Positions 14,882-23,045 of a stretch of 35,560 bases of DNA are shown here, piece after piece. Position 1 is the stretch's first letter; each line of letters starts with the position of its first letter. A program made the position numbers and the translations under genes. Source of the stretch: Chloroflexota bacterium (GTDB lineage: Bacteria; Chloroflexota; Dehalococcoidia; Lucifugimonadales; UBA2985). The notes beneath the pieces are model-generated. The model did not search any database. It was given only the letters and a program-made list of their open reading frames with translations, and was not told the DNA's origin. The stretch covers positions 1 through 35,560 of the forward strand of contig JAQBZZ010000016.1 of the NCBI GenBank assembly GCA_027622595.1, written 5' to 3'.

Positions 14882-16417
14882 TTAACCGGCGGCCACCAGG
14901 CGTCGGGCCAGATGGAGGGCTTCTTCCTGGGTGGTGATCTCGCCGGCACCGAGGGCTTCCTGGATAGCCTCCAAGAGGCGTCCGACCTGTGCCCCTGGCG
15001 GCAGGCCGAGGGCTTTCATGAGCATGTGGCCGTCCACCAGCCGCGGCATCTTCTGGGGCATGCCCTCCTGGTCGAGACCCCTGTGCAGGATGTGGTCTAT
15101 GAGCCGGCAGTGGCCCTGCCAGTCGTCAGTCTCGATGCTGGGGCCCTTGGCCGCCAGGTAGTCGGCCATGTTGAGGTAGAGGGTGTCTATGGCAGCCTCG
15201 CCAAGGTCTCTGAAGTAGCGGTAGGTGGCGCGAGGGGTCGGCATATCATCGCCATGACTCATCTGTGTGGGACGCAGGTGGTGCCGCACCATGGTGGTTA
15301 TGAGGTGGATACCACGGCTGCTGAGCCGCAGTCGGCGCAGAATCTCCTGGCAGACGTCCGCGCCCTGGACATCGTGGCCGATGAAGCGCATACGGCCGGT
15401 GTCCTCGATGGTCTTGGTGGCAGGTTTGGAGACATCGTGGAGGAGACCTGCCAGCTTGACGATGGTACGGCGGGTGTGACCATCGCTGACCTCCTCTTCG
15501 AAGTACGTCTCCAGGGAGGTATACCAGGGAGAATATGAGATGATGTCATCCCCTGCCCTATCCTCCTCCGTCATGAGCCGATCCACATGACTTGGGGTCT
15601 CCAGACAGTGGTAGAAGACATCCCAGTAGTGCTCCCTTGGCTGCTCAACGCCTCTGGCGACCTCAAGCTCAGGTATGAGACGGCAGAGAAGGCCCAAATC
15701 GTCCATGAGGCGCAGATGGGGAGATGGGTCAGGCTCAGCCAGGGTCTTCAGAAGCTCGTCGCGCAGACGTTCAGAAGCCACGTTGGTGAGCAGGTGGGAG
15801 TCCCGTTTGATGAGGTCGATGGTTCCCTGGTCAAGGGAGAAGCCAAGCTGGGCCACCAGACGCACGGCCCTCAGGAGGCGTACAGGGTCGTCCTGGAAGG
15901 CGTGGTCGGACACGGCCCTGACGGTGGCTGCCGACAGGTCGGAAAAGCCGTCAAATGGGTCGACTATTTTTGAAATCCCACCACCACTCCCTAGAGCCTC
16001 ATCCAGGGCGTCGTCCAGCGAGAGGGCCAGCGCGTCGATTGTGAAGTCACGGCGGGCCATGTCCTTGGTGATGTCCCCACCGAATGGCCCCATATCCACC
16101 TGTTTCCTTTTTAAGCTCCACACATCTCCCAATTCAGAAGATAACACAACCCTGGCGATGGAGCGGGTCTCATCCAAAAGGACGAATGTGCCCCCCGTAT
16201 GCTCTGCAAGCTCTTTTGCGAGTGACAAGACGTCGCCGTTGACGGCCAGGTCTATGTCCCTGGTGGGTCTTCCCAGAAATGCGTCCCGCAGGAAACCGCC
16301 AACCAGGTAGGCCGTTACTTCGCGGCTGCTGAAGAAGTCCCTGAGGACATGGAGCAGGGGAAGGGTCTCTCTAAGCGTCGAAGACCCTGTAAGGTCGGGG
16401 GGAGTTCGAGAGTTCAA
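14882..16417 (-). CDS. CCA tRNA nucleotidyltransferase / poly(A) polymerase family, with HD domain
   Basis: 511 residues. The N-terminal nucleotidyltransferase head has AYLVGGFLRDAFLGRPTRDIDLAV (GG motif and DxD), then DFTIDALALSLDD and the RNA/nucleotide-binding PVRLLRAVRLVAQLGFSLD with SERLRDELLK. A C-terminal HD-type domain follows with LAGLLHDVSKPATK, FIGHDVQGADV and MVRHHLRP. This layout fits CCA-adding or poly(A)-type enzymes that complete or extend RNA 3' ends. Which activity applies cannot be told from sequence alone. It starts at TTG preceded by GAGGAAAG and overlaps the def stop by 4 bases, so it is translated with def. It would act on tRNA in the cytoplasm. Confidence 0.88.
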   Translation of the reverse strand: MNSRTPPDLTGSSTLRETLPLLHVLRDFFSSREVTAYLVGGFLRDAFLGRPTRDIDLAVNGDVLSLAKELAEHTGGTFVLLDETRSIARVVLSSELGDVWSLKRKQVDMGPFGGDITKDMARRDFTIDALALSLDDALDEALGSGGGISKIVDPFDGFSDLSAATVRAVSDHAFQDDPVRLLRAVRLVAQLGFSLDQGTIDLIKRDSHLLTNVASERLRDELLKTLAEPDPSPHLRLMDDLGLLCRLIPELEVARGVEQPREHYWDVFYHCLETPSHVDRLMTEEDRAGDDIISYSPWYTSLETYFEEEVSDGHTRRTIVKLAGLLHDVSKPATKTIEDTGRMRFIGHDVQGADVCQEILRRLRLSSRGIHLITTMVRHHLRPTQMSHGDDMPTPRATYRYFRDLGEAAIDTLYLNMADYLAAKGPSIETDDWQGHCRLIDHILHRGLDQEGMPQKMPRLVDGHMLMKALGLPPGAQVGRLLEAIQEALGAGEITTQEEALHLARRLVAAG

Positions 16418-16917
16418 CTTTCCTCGGACTGTGCTCCGGCTTGCTCGGGTTCCAGCTTCCAGAGCTTGTCGGGGCTCTCCAGGTGGTCTATGTAGAGTGT
16501 CCCGTTGATGTGGTCGGTCTCGTGCTCCAGCGCCTGGGCCAGAAGGCCCTCCGCCTTGATGCGCACAGGCTTGCCGTCCCGGTCAAGGGCGCGGGCCCGC
16601 ACCTTGAGGGAGCGCGTGAGCTCGCCACGATAGCCGGGAATGCTGAGACAGCCCTCCTCGACCACCCGTTCCCCCTCTCGACGGACTATCTCGGGGTTGA
16701 TAAGAACCCTCACCTCGTCCTCCTCCGGAATCTCGATGACGACGATGCGCTGGAGGACGCCGACCTGGTTGGCCGCAAGGCCAACGCCGCTGGCATCTCT
16801 CATGGTGTCTATCATGTCGTCAATGAGCTTTTGGAGGGAGTCGTCTATCTTGCTGACCCGTCTCGCTTTCTGTCGCAGGACGGGGTCGGGCAGCGTACGC
16901 AGATTCAAAAGGGCCAA
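16414..16917 (-). CDS. def: Peptide deformylase
   Basis: Metal-dependent enzyme that removes the N-terminal formyl group from new proteins. 167 residues. Motif 1 GVGLAANQ is at 44-51, motif 2 EGCLSIPG (C90 metal ligand) at 88-95 and motif 3 HETDH (H132, H136, catalytic E133) at 132-136. The C-terminal tail after WKLEPEQ is short and acidic. GGAGG before the ATG is a strong ribosome site. It is first of a two-gene unit with the CCA-enzyme gene. The 482-base region upstream is repeat-rich. Confidence 0.96.
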   Translation of the reverse strand: MALLNLRTLPDPVLRQKARRVSKIDDSLQKLIDDMIDTMRDASGVGLAANQVGVLQRIVVIEIPEEDEVRVLINPEIVRREGERVVEEGCLSIPGYRGELTRSLKVRARALDRDGKPVRIKAEGLLAQALEHETDHINGTLYIDHLESPDKLWKLEPEQAGAQSEES

Positions 16918-16997
16918 TGGTTGCCTCCTGGCTTAGTGAGTGTTAATTTCTTGTGTCACGCTACCCAAATAAGGATATAGTAGGCTTATCCCCTGCA

Positions 16998-17180
16998 ATA
17001 GCATATAACCTCACCCCCTAGCCCCCTGCACCCACAATAAGCAACTGTTGCACTGGTCTAGCGATATTCTACTATCCGTAAGGTTGAGCTGGGCCGAGTC
17101 CAGTTCAGGGGACGCCCCCAAACTCTCGGTGGGGCTTCGCCCCCTGCGCCCCCATATTGAGCCTTGACAACCTGACACAA
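16998..17180. repeat. Composite repeat, families 2 and 1 joined; gap between def and priA
   Basis: The 482-base gap 16918-17399 has no gene. At 16998 family 2 begins (GCATATAACCTCACCCCCTA) and breaks off at CCCCCTGC. It passes directly into family 1 (CACCCACAATAAGC, TTGCAC at 17048-17053, TACTAT at 17070-17075, GGGCCGAGTCCAGTT at about 17092-17106). It then returns to family 2 (GGGGACGCCCCCAAAC, CCCCCTGCGCCCCCATATTG, GACAACCTGAC). Family 1 thus appears inserted inside family 2. Confidence 0.7.
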
Positions 17181-17277
17181 CTTTCGCCAATTATAGTCTG
17201 GGTCAGGTGACTATGTAAATCCGAGTTCGATCTCTTACGTAGCCTTGCTCAAGAATTGGAGACTTATCATGTCACTC

Positions 17278-17392
17278 TTCGCTCCGCGCTGGGTCTGGAG
17301 CAGTGGGGCCATCCTGCGATGTTAAATCCCCACCCCAGATTCTTCGGTCATCCCGATGCTATCGGGACTCCTCAGAATGACATTATAGGCAA
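17278..17392. repeat. Repeat family 4 (AATGACATT element)
   Basis: CACTCTTCGCTCCGCGCTGG at one end and CTCCTCAGAATGACATT at the other bracket a hairpin TCCCGATGCTATCGGGA near 17352. CTC.G[CG]AATGACATT also appears at 31239-31256 and 34867-34882. It lies next to the 3' end of priA. Confidence 0.55.
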
Positions 17393-17399
17393 AGCCCTC

Positions 17400-19829
17400 T
17401 CACGTAACGGAGAGGGGGTCTACGTCCACGGTCCAGCCCTGGGGAATGGGCGTCTTCTCCAAAAGGAAACGGGGGTCCTGGCCGCGCAGGATGATGTGCC
17501 ACCGATAGCGTCCTCTCACGCGAGGGGGGTAGGCCGGAGCCGGGCCGAGGATGTCCACGTTTGTGAGTCCCCAGATGTCCCTCTGCCGCTTCAGGGTCGC
17601 TCCATATCTCAGCGCTTCCTGTCGGCATCCGTCCTCGTTGGTGTGCATGTACACCAGGTGCACGAGACGACCAAAGGGTGGCAATTCTTGCTCCGCACGG
17701 TAGGCCATCTCCTGCCTGTAGAAGCTCCTGTAGTCCTGGGCCGATGCAGCGGCCACGGCGTAATGCTGGGGGGAGTAGGTCTGTACTATCACCTGCCCTC
17801 CCAGAGGCCCCCTGCCCGTGCGGCCCGCCACCTGACACAGGAGCTGGAAAACTCTCTCTCCGGCGCGAAAGTCGGGCAGGAAGAGTCCGATGTCGGCGCA
17901 GAGCACCCCAACCAGGGTGACGTTAGGGAAGTGCAGGCCCTTGGCGATCATCTGGGTGCCCACCATGACCTGGGCCTCGCCCCGTTCGAAGCTCCGCATT
18001 ATGCTCTCATGAGCGCCCCTGGCAGAGGCTGCGTCCCTGTCCCACCGGATGGCCTTCACCCCGGGAAAGGCCTGTTCCACCTCCTCCATGACTCTCTGAG
18101 TGCCCAAACCAAGGTACCGTATACGGGTGCCGCGGCACTGCGGGCAGGCCCTTGGGGAGACAAGGCGGTATTTGCACTGGTGGCACAGGAGCCGCTCATC
18201 CTGCGAGTGGTAGGTCAGCGGAAGGTTGCACCGGCGGCACCGCAGGGTGTGGCCGCAGTCACGGCACTGCACAAGGCTGCCGCTGCCCCTGCGGTTCAGA
18301 TACAAAATAACCTGCTCACCTGCCCGGAGGGCGTAGTCCATTGTCTGACTCAAGGCACGGCTGAAGATGCTCCTGTTCCCGTCCTTCAGTTCCTGGCGTA
18401 AGTCTACGATTCGTACGTGAGGCATGGGGAGAGTCGTGGAGGTATCCTGGCCGAGCTTTAGCCCGACGCGATCCGGCAGCTCAAGCAGCCGATATCGACC
18501 ATTGAGGGCGCGACTGTGTGATACCACGTCAGGGGTTGCGCTGCCCAGGATGACGACGGAGTTGGTAAGCTCCGCCAGCTTTATTGCCGCCTCCCTGGCA
18601 TGGTAATGGGGCGCACCGTCCTGCTGTTTGTATGTCCACTCGTGCTCTTCGTCGATGACGATTAGGCCTAGGTCGGGCTGGGGAGCGAAGATGGAGCCGC
18701 GGGAGCCGATGACGACGCCGTAGTCTCCTCCCTGTATGCGCCACCACTGGTCGAAGTGCTCTCCACGTGAGAGTCCGCTGTGAAGTACCGCCACCCGGCC
18801 TGGAAAGCGTCGCCCAAACCGCTCTATGGTCTGAGGGGTGAGTGAAAGCTCCGGGACCATTGCGATGCCCCGTTTTCCCTTGCCGAGGGCGTATGCCAGC
18901 GCCCGGAGGTAGACCTCTGTCTTGCCGCTGCCTGTGACTCCGTGGAGCAGGAAGACCTGCGGTGAGGACGAATCTATGGCCTGCTCTATCTGGTCGACAC
19001 ATATTCTCTGGGCTTCCGTAAGAGTGGGCGGGGTATCCGGCAGGAAGGTCTTGCCGCCAAGGGGGTCGCGTTCCGCCCTAAGCTGGATACGGCGCACGAG
19101 GCCCTTGGTCTCAAGCCCCTTTGCTGCCGAAGCACCGAAATTCTTGTGAGCTTCCGTCAGAGATATAGTGGTGCCGCGTTGGCTAATGTAATTCAGGAGG
19201 GCGGCCTGTTTGGGTGCATGTGTGCCAAGGGAGGCAGTCCCCTCTTCCGCGTTCATGGAAGCAGCGGCCAACTCAAGATAGGTGGCGTACTTTGGCCTCA
19301 CACCAGGCCTCTGCCACTCGGATGACGCGTCTATGACACCAAGGCGAACCAGGGAGTTCAGCACGGTCTCTACGCCAGCGCCAAGCGCTTTGACCAGAAC
19401 CTCCCGCTTCACTCTCTCCCTGCTATCGAGGTAGGACACGACCCTACCCTGAGCCGGGGTCAATTTGAGTTCCGGGGTTGGACGCTTCAGCGAGATGTAG
19501 GTGATGGCCCGCAGAGGATAGCCGGGAGGGATCATCAGCGCGGCGCAGTCGAACAGCGGGGCCATGTAGTAGGAACTGACCCACCGGGCAAGGGCAAGCC
19601 TGTGGGGAGAAAGAACCGGTTGGGGGTATGCTACGCGAGCAATATCCCTTGTCTCCGTTACCTGGGGTTCATCTGAGAGGTCGAAGACGACTCCCGACAG
19701 GACACGGGGGCCGAAGGGAACCTGGACCAGGTGGCCTGTGGAGACGGTCATTCCAGGTGGAATGGAGTAGGTGAAGGTACGGTCGTACCCCGCGGGGGCG
19801 TCGACGGCCACCTCGGCGTACATCGTCAT
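17400..19829 (-). CDS. priA: Primosomal replication-restart helicase PriA
   Basis: 809 residues, normal length. PriA binds stalled forks and reloads the replisome. An N-terminal DNA-binding part (YAEVAVDAPAGYDRTFTYSIPPG) is followed by the superfamily 2 helicase: Walker A GVTGSGKT at 297-304, DEEH box at 393-396, LGSATP, and motif VI-like GRTGRG. Cysteines in the 521-566 region (CRDCGHTLRCRRC..., CHQC, CPQC) form the two zinc sites. The start is ATG at 19829 or an ATG two codons later; there is only an A-rich tract upstream and no strong Shine-Dalgarno. It follows rplS by 50 bases and may share its transcript. Confidence 0.96.
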   Translation of the reverse strand: MTMYAEVAVDAPAGYDRTFTYSIPPGMTVSTGHLVQVPFGPRVLSGVVFDLSDEPQVTETRDIARVAYPQPVLSPHRLALARWVSSYYMAPLFDCAALMIPPGYPLRAITYISLKRPTPELKLTPAQGRVVSYLDSRERVKREVLVKALGAGVETVLNSLVRLGVIDASSEWQRPGVRPKYATYLELAAASMNAEEGTASLGTHAPKQAALLNYISQRGTTISLTEAHKNFGASAAKGLETKGLVRRIQLRAERDPLGGKTFLPDTPPTLTEAQRICVDQIEQAIDSSSPQVFLLHGVTGSGKTEVYLRALAYALGKGKRGIAMVPELSLTPQTIERFGRRFPGRVAVLHSGLSRGEHFDQWWRIQGGDYGVVIGSRGSIFAPQPDLGLIVIDEEHEWTYKQQDGAPHYHAREAAIKLAELTNSVVILGSATPDVVSHSRALNGRYRLLELPDRVGLKLGQDTSTTLPMPHVRIVDLRQELKDGNRSIFSRALSQTMDYALRAGEQVILYLNRRGSGSLVQCRDCGHTLRCRRCNLPLTYHSQDERLLCHQCKYRLVSPRACPQCRGTRIRYLGLGTQRVMEEVEQAFPGVKAIRWDRDAASARGAHESIMRSFERGEAQVMVGTQMIAKGLHFPNVTLVGVLCADIGLFLPDFRAGERVFQLLCQVAGRTGRGPLGGQVIVQTYSPQHYAVAAASAQDYRSFYRQEMAYRAEQELPPFGRLVHLVYMHTNEDGCRQEALRYGATLKRQRDIWGLTNVDILGPAPAYPPRVRGRYRWHIILRGQDPRFLLEKTPIPQGWTVDVDPLSVT

Positions 19830-19879
19830 TTTACAATTTTACTTTGCCCGTACGAAGCTGGCAGGGACTTCGCCCCCAC

Positions 19880-20230
19880 CTATCTGCCGCGGCTTCTGTC
19901 TTCCTTGATGCGTGCAGCCTTGCCATAGCGGCCTCGCAGGTAGTACAGCCGGGCCTGGCGGACAAGCCCGTGCCGCACGACTTCCACCGAATCAATCAAC
20001 GGGGACTGATAGGCGAAGGTACGCTCCACCCCTATTCCGTAGGAGACACGCCGTACGGAAAAGGTAGCTCCCGTGCCGCTGCCCCTGCTGCGAATCACTG
20101 TCCCCTGGAATGCCTGGAGCCGCTCGCGATCACCTTCCTTGATTTTAATGGTGACCTTGATTGTGTCCCCTGGCCTGAACTCCTGGATTTTGGCGTTGTG
20201 AGAAAGGGCTACGATGGTATTTAAGTCCAT
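19880..20230 (-). CDS. rplS: 50S ribosomal protein L19
   Basis: Ribosomal protein at the 30S-50S interface. 116 residues with the full L19 signature: [59 protein letters not shown] and the C-terminal [30 protein letters not shown] precedes the ATG. It has its own promoter 58 or more bases upstream. The usual neighbours trmD and rimM are absent, so the gene stands apart from the classic rpsP-rimM-trmD-rplS cluster. Confidence 0.97.
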   Translation of the reverse strand: MDLNTIVALSHNAKIQEFRPGDTIKVTIKIKEGDRERLQAFQGTVIRSRGSGTGATFSVRRVSYGIGVERTFAYQSPLIDSVEVVRHGLVRQARLYYLRGRYGKAARIKEDRSRGR

Positions 20231-20287
20231 GGAATCGTCCTTCTACGGTTTCTCAAGTATTCTTATTTGCGACGAATTACGTCTGCC

Positions 20288-20316
20288 ATTGTACATGGTG
20301 TGACCTCAGAGAACAA
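20288..20316 (-). promoter_or_regulatory. Predicted rplS promoter
   Basis: On the minus strand TTGTTC (20311-20316), 17 bases, TACAAT (20288-20293), upstream of rplS and after the MFS gene. Confidence 0.55.
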
Positions 20317-20351
20317 GATGCCCTGTCGATTCATGTGCAGGATCTTGTAGT

Positions 20352-21632
20352 CTAAGCCCTTTCCTGGGGGATGGCCGCCGCCTGCATTCCGAGGTTGCGC
20401 ACCTGGCTGTTTGTCACGGCCATGCCCATCGCAAAGAGGATTATCGCAGCACCTCCCAGTGCGACTGCGAAGGGGGCACTGGTGAATTCGGCAACAGCCC
20501 CCGCCTGCATGGCACCAAGCGGCAGGACGCTGAAGGTCATGCCGTAAATCCCAATCACACGGCCCCGCAGCTCGTTGGGAACCAGGGACTGAAGGGTGGT
20601 CAACACTGAAATCATGTAGATGGAGGTGCAGGCCCCGGCGAGGAAGATGAGGCCCATTGCAAGGGGCAAAGAGGCAAAGAGGCTGCTGGTAATGGCGAAA
20701 AGAATCAGGAAGACTCCAAAGAAGACCGCGCCGCCCAACAGGAGCCATCCCTTGCGTTGGAAGTTGCCAAGTGAGGCCGTTGTAAAGGTGCCAAGGAGTC
20801 CACCCATACCTGTGGCGGCGCTCAGAAAGCCCAAACCTGAGGTGCCGGCCTCAAAGATGTCCTTGGCAAATACTGGGAATAGGAAGATGTAGGACATCCC
20901 GAACATGCTGTTGAAGAAGCTCATCCCAATGAGGAATGTGAATATCCTATTGGTACGAACGAATTTGATGCCCTCAGCCATGTCCTGAGCTACAGAGGTA
21001 CCCTGAGCCCGTTTGATTGGAGGCAGACGCAGGGTAGATACCATAAGCGCCATGATGAGGAACCCGGCTAAGGGAGCATAGAAACCAGGGGCTATACCCA
21101 GCCGGGTGCCAATTATGATGCCTCCCAACGCCGGCCCAAGCACCCTCGTTCCCTGCCACACCATCGAGTTAAGGGCAACGGCGTTCATCATGTCTTCCCG
21201 TTCGATGAGATGCGGGAATATCGCCTGACGCGTTGGGCCGTCGAAGGCCTGGACGGAGCCGATGAGGAAGGCGGTGACCATGAGGTGCCATACCTGCACC
21301 ATGTCCAGCAGGACCAGGGTTGCTAGGGTTAGCATGACGAGGCCGGAGATACTCTGGGTCAGCATAAGGAGGCGGCGCTGGTCTACTTTATCGGCCACCA
21401 CACCGCCGATGAGGCTTAGCACGATGGCCGGCACACCAGCAGCCAGACCCAAGTATCCTAAGAACAGCTTGGAGTCCGTGAGGTCGTACACGAGCCAGCC
21501 CTGGGCCACCATCATTATCTGAAAGCCCATGACAGAGGCCACCATGCCCAGCCAGAAGCGGCGGAAGCCGGGGTGCTTGAGGGCGGTGAACACCTGGAGC
21601 CGTGTACGGCGCTGGGTTGTCGTAGTCTCCAT
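20352..21632 (-). CDS. MFS transporter (MFS_3/EntS-like)
   Basis: 426 residues with about twelve hydrophobic segments. Near the N-terminus LKHPGFRRFWLGMVASVMGFQIMMVAQGWLVYDLT is typical of the MFS_3 exporter group. The loop after TM2 carries GGVVADKVDQRRLLM, equivalent to the G-x-x-x-D-R motif. The repeat in the second half is ELRGRVIGIYGM. Members export small molecules by proton exchange; the substrate cannot be told from this sequence, and no biosynthetic neighbours hint at it. It has its own promoter and lies between actE and rplS. Confidence 0.85.
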   Translation of the reverse strand: METTTTQRRTRLQVFTALKHPGFRRFWLGMVASVMGFQIMMVAQGWLVYDLTDSKLFLGYLGLAAGVPAIVLSLIGGVVADKVDQRRLLMLTQSISGLVMLTLATLVLLDMVQVWHLMVTAFLIGSVQAFDGPTRQAIFPHLIEREDMMNAVALNSMVWQGTRVLGPALGGIIIGTRLGIAPGFYAPLAGFLIMALMVSTLRLPPIKRAQGTSVAQDMAEGIKFVRTNRIFTFLIGMSFFNSMFGMSYIFLFPVFAKDIFEAGTSGLGFLSAATGMGGLLGTFTTASLGNFQRKGWLLLGGAVFFGVFLILFAITSSLFASLPLAMGLIFLAGACTSIYMISVLTTLQSLVPNELRGRVIGIYGMTFSVLPLGAMQAGAVAEFTSAPFAVALGGAAIILFAMGMAVTNSQVRNLGMQAAAIPQERA

Positions 21633-21768
21633 TTAATTTGTTCTATTCAGCCTGGTGATACAAAACCCATTCGGCAAGCTCCGGGGCGTTGCCCCTCTGC
21701 CCTCCCGCTTTTCATCGACCTGCCATCGAGACACATTGAGCGGCACTGGCAAAGGAATAATACCCCAG

Positions 21769-21797
21769 ATTATCGCAGAAAAAGGTCTTTTTACCAA
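21769..21797 (-). promoter_or_regulatory. Predicted promoter of the MFS gene
   Basis: On the minus strand TTGGTA (21792-21797), 17 bases, GATAAT (21769-21774). It lies in the 273-base gap after actE, in which I see no gene or strong terminator. Confidence 0.55.
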
Positions 21798-21905
21798 CAG
21801 AACTCTCAAAGAGAGCCTGTTGCACGCACCCTGGAATTTAAGGGGTGGGAGTTGGAGAGCTGCGCACGCCAACCAACGGGTTGATGTGCGGCAGATACGT
21901 CCCTG

Positions 21906-22505
21906 CTATTGACCCTGAAGGTCGCGGAGGTAGTGCACCAGCTTCCACTGCTCTTCCTTTGTCAGCAGCTTGTTGAAGATGGGCATCGCGGATGGCGATG
22001 GCGCGCCGGCCCGCATGGAGAAGAAGCCGATGCGCCCGCCTCCGCCAATGAACGACAACAGGTCGGCGTCGGAGGCAGCACTGGTGGCAGGGCCGGTGAT
22101 ATCAGCTGGTGGGATGCTCTGGTACTTGATCAGGAACTCCCTCAATGGCCCATCGCCCTTGCCGGAGGCCCCGTGGCACACGGCGCAGTTGACTCCGTAG
22201 AGGTCACTCCCCTGACTAACGGTGGCCTGGGTCTTCGCCAGTACGAACTCTGTTACTTCCAGGGTGTCCTGGCCTACAAGCAGGAATGGCACCGACCCCT
22301 GCGCGGGATAAAGGCGAGGCGGCTCCTGCGAGCGATACGACTGGGAGTAGTGCATCTCGCTGAATATCTCCACCTGGCTGGTGCCTCTGCCCCATGGCAG
22401 ACAACCAGAGGCGATCACGCCCAATAGAAGTACCGCCATCAGAAGACCTGGCCTGAGTCTTTTGACAGAAAGTGGGGCCGGTTTTTCCCTGAGAGTCGCT
22501 ATCAT
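21906..22505 (-). CDS. actE: Alternative complex III monoheme cytochrome c subunit
   Basis: 199 residues. A signal segment (about 19-34) ends in a lipobox-like VIASGC with C35, suggesting a lipid-anchored periplasmic domain. After the ActE-like stretch FSEMHYSQSYRSQEPPRLYPAQGSVP comes one heme site CAVCH (107-111) and a distal methionine candidate in SAMPIF. In the family this subunit passes electrons on to the downstream acceptor or oxidase. It is last in the operon, 2 bases after actD. Confidence 0.9.
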   Translation of the reverse strand: MIATLREKPAPLSVKRLRPGLLMAVLLLGVIASGCLPWGRGTSQVEIFSEMHYSQSYRSQEPPRLYPAQGSVPFLLVGQDTLEVTEFVLAKTQATVSQGSDLYGVNCAVCHGASGKGDGPLREFLIKYQSIPPADITGPATSAASDADLLSFIGGGGRIGFFSMRAGAPSPSAMPIFNKLLTKEEQWKLVHYLRDLQGQ

Positions 22506-22507
22506 GC

Positions 22508-23029
22508 CTATAACGCGCGGCCTTTCTCGTGGATTACGTCCACTGCTTTTCCTCGTCGCAATGCCTGCTCCATTACGTCTACTTTTTCTTCAGTGCAGGT
22601 GACCAGCAGACCAATATAACCCTCGGTGATCCTGGGATCGTAGGGGTCCAACTTGGGCCTCGGCAGACGGGACTCGAAGATGATCCCGAGTATCGTGAAG
22701 ATGACCGCACCCAGAAGGGTCCCTTCATAGCCGATGATGGTCATTGCGGGGAATGCCAGAATTGGTTTGCCGCCCGTAACCATGGGATAGGCCAGCTGCG
22801 TGCCCGCCGTCAGAAGCAAGGCCACGCTGAGTCCCATTAGAGCGCCCACTAGTGGAAAGACGTAGATGTGGTGCTTTGGGTTCTTCTCGCCGAAAGCTCC
22901 TTCAGGGTACGGGCTGCCGGTGAGAACGTCGAAGTCCTCCTGGGCACATCCAGCCTCCAAGAGGACATCGGTGGCATCAGCCGCCGTGTCCGCGTTGTCG
23001 AATAGTCCTAATACGCTTTTGTTGGCCAT
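22508..23029 (-). CDS. actD: Alternative complex III subunit ActD (DUF3341)
   Basis: 173 residues from the ATG at 23029, which has GGAGG eight bases upstream. An ATG 19 codons earlier is less likely. The N-terminal soluble domain (VLGLFDNADTAADATDVLLEAG) is followed by two membrane helices (about 61-79 and 95-116). The pattern is that of the DUF3341 membrane subunit. It is thought to help hold the complex together; it carries no cofactor motif. It sits 16 bases after actC. Confidence 0.9.
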   Translation of the reverse strand: MANKSVLGLFDNADTAADATDVLLEAGCAQEDFDVLTGSPYPEGAFGEKNPKHHIYVFPLVGALMGLSVALLLTAGTQLAYPMVTGGKPILAFPAMTIIGYEGTLLGAVIFTILGIIFESRLPRPKLDPYDPRITEGYIGLLVTCTEEKVDVMEQALRRGKAVDVIHEKGRAL

Positions 23030-23045
23030 GGGGTAGACCTCCGGA

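Noticed and set aside
16457-16917. Peptide deformylase motif 1 reading GVGLAANQ instead of the common GVGLAAPQ
   Set aside because: The motif allows any residue at that position; catalytic residues are intact.
9906-17180. Regularly worded palindromes as a CRISPR array
   Set aside because: Copies are far apart, vary in length and lack uniform spacers; they are dispersed repeats.
17218-17262. GAGTTCGATCTC looking like a tRNA T-arm
   Set aside because: No acceptor stem, D-arm or anticodon arm can be fitted around it.
17256-18401. Long open frame (381 codons) on the plus strand
   Set aside because: It is antisense to priA, has no family resemblance, and its composition follows from the codon pattern of priA.
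21633-21872. Minus-strand open frame of 79 codons before the MFS gene
   Set aside because: It runs into the gene start, overlaps its predicted promoter and has no ribosome site or family.
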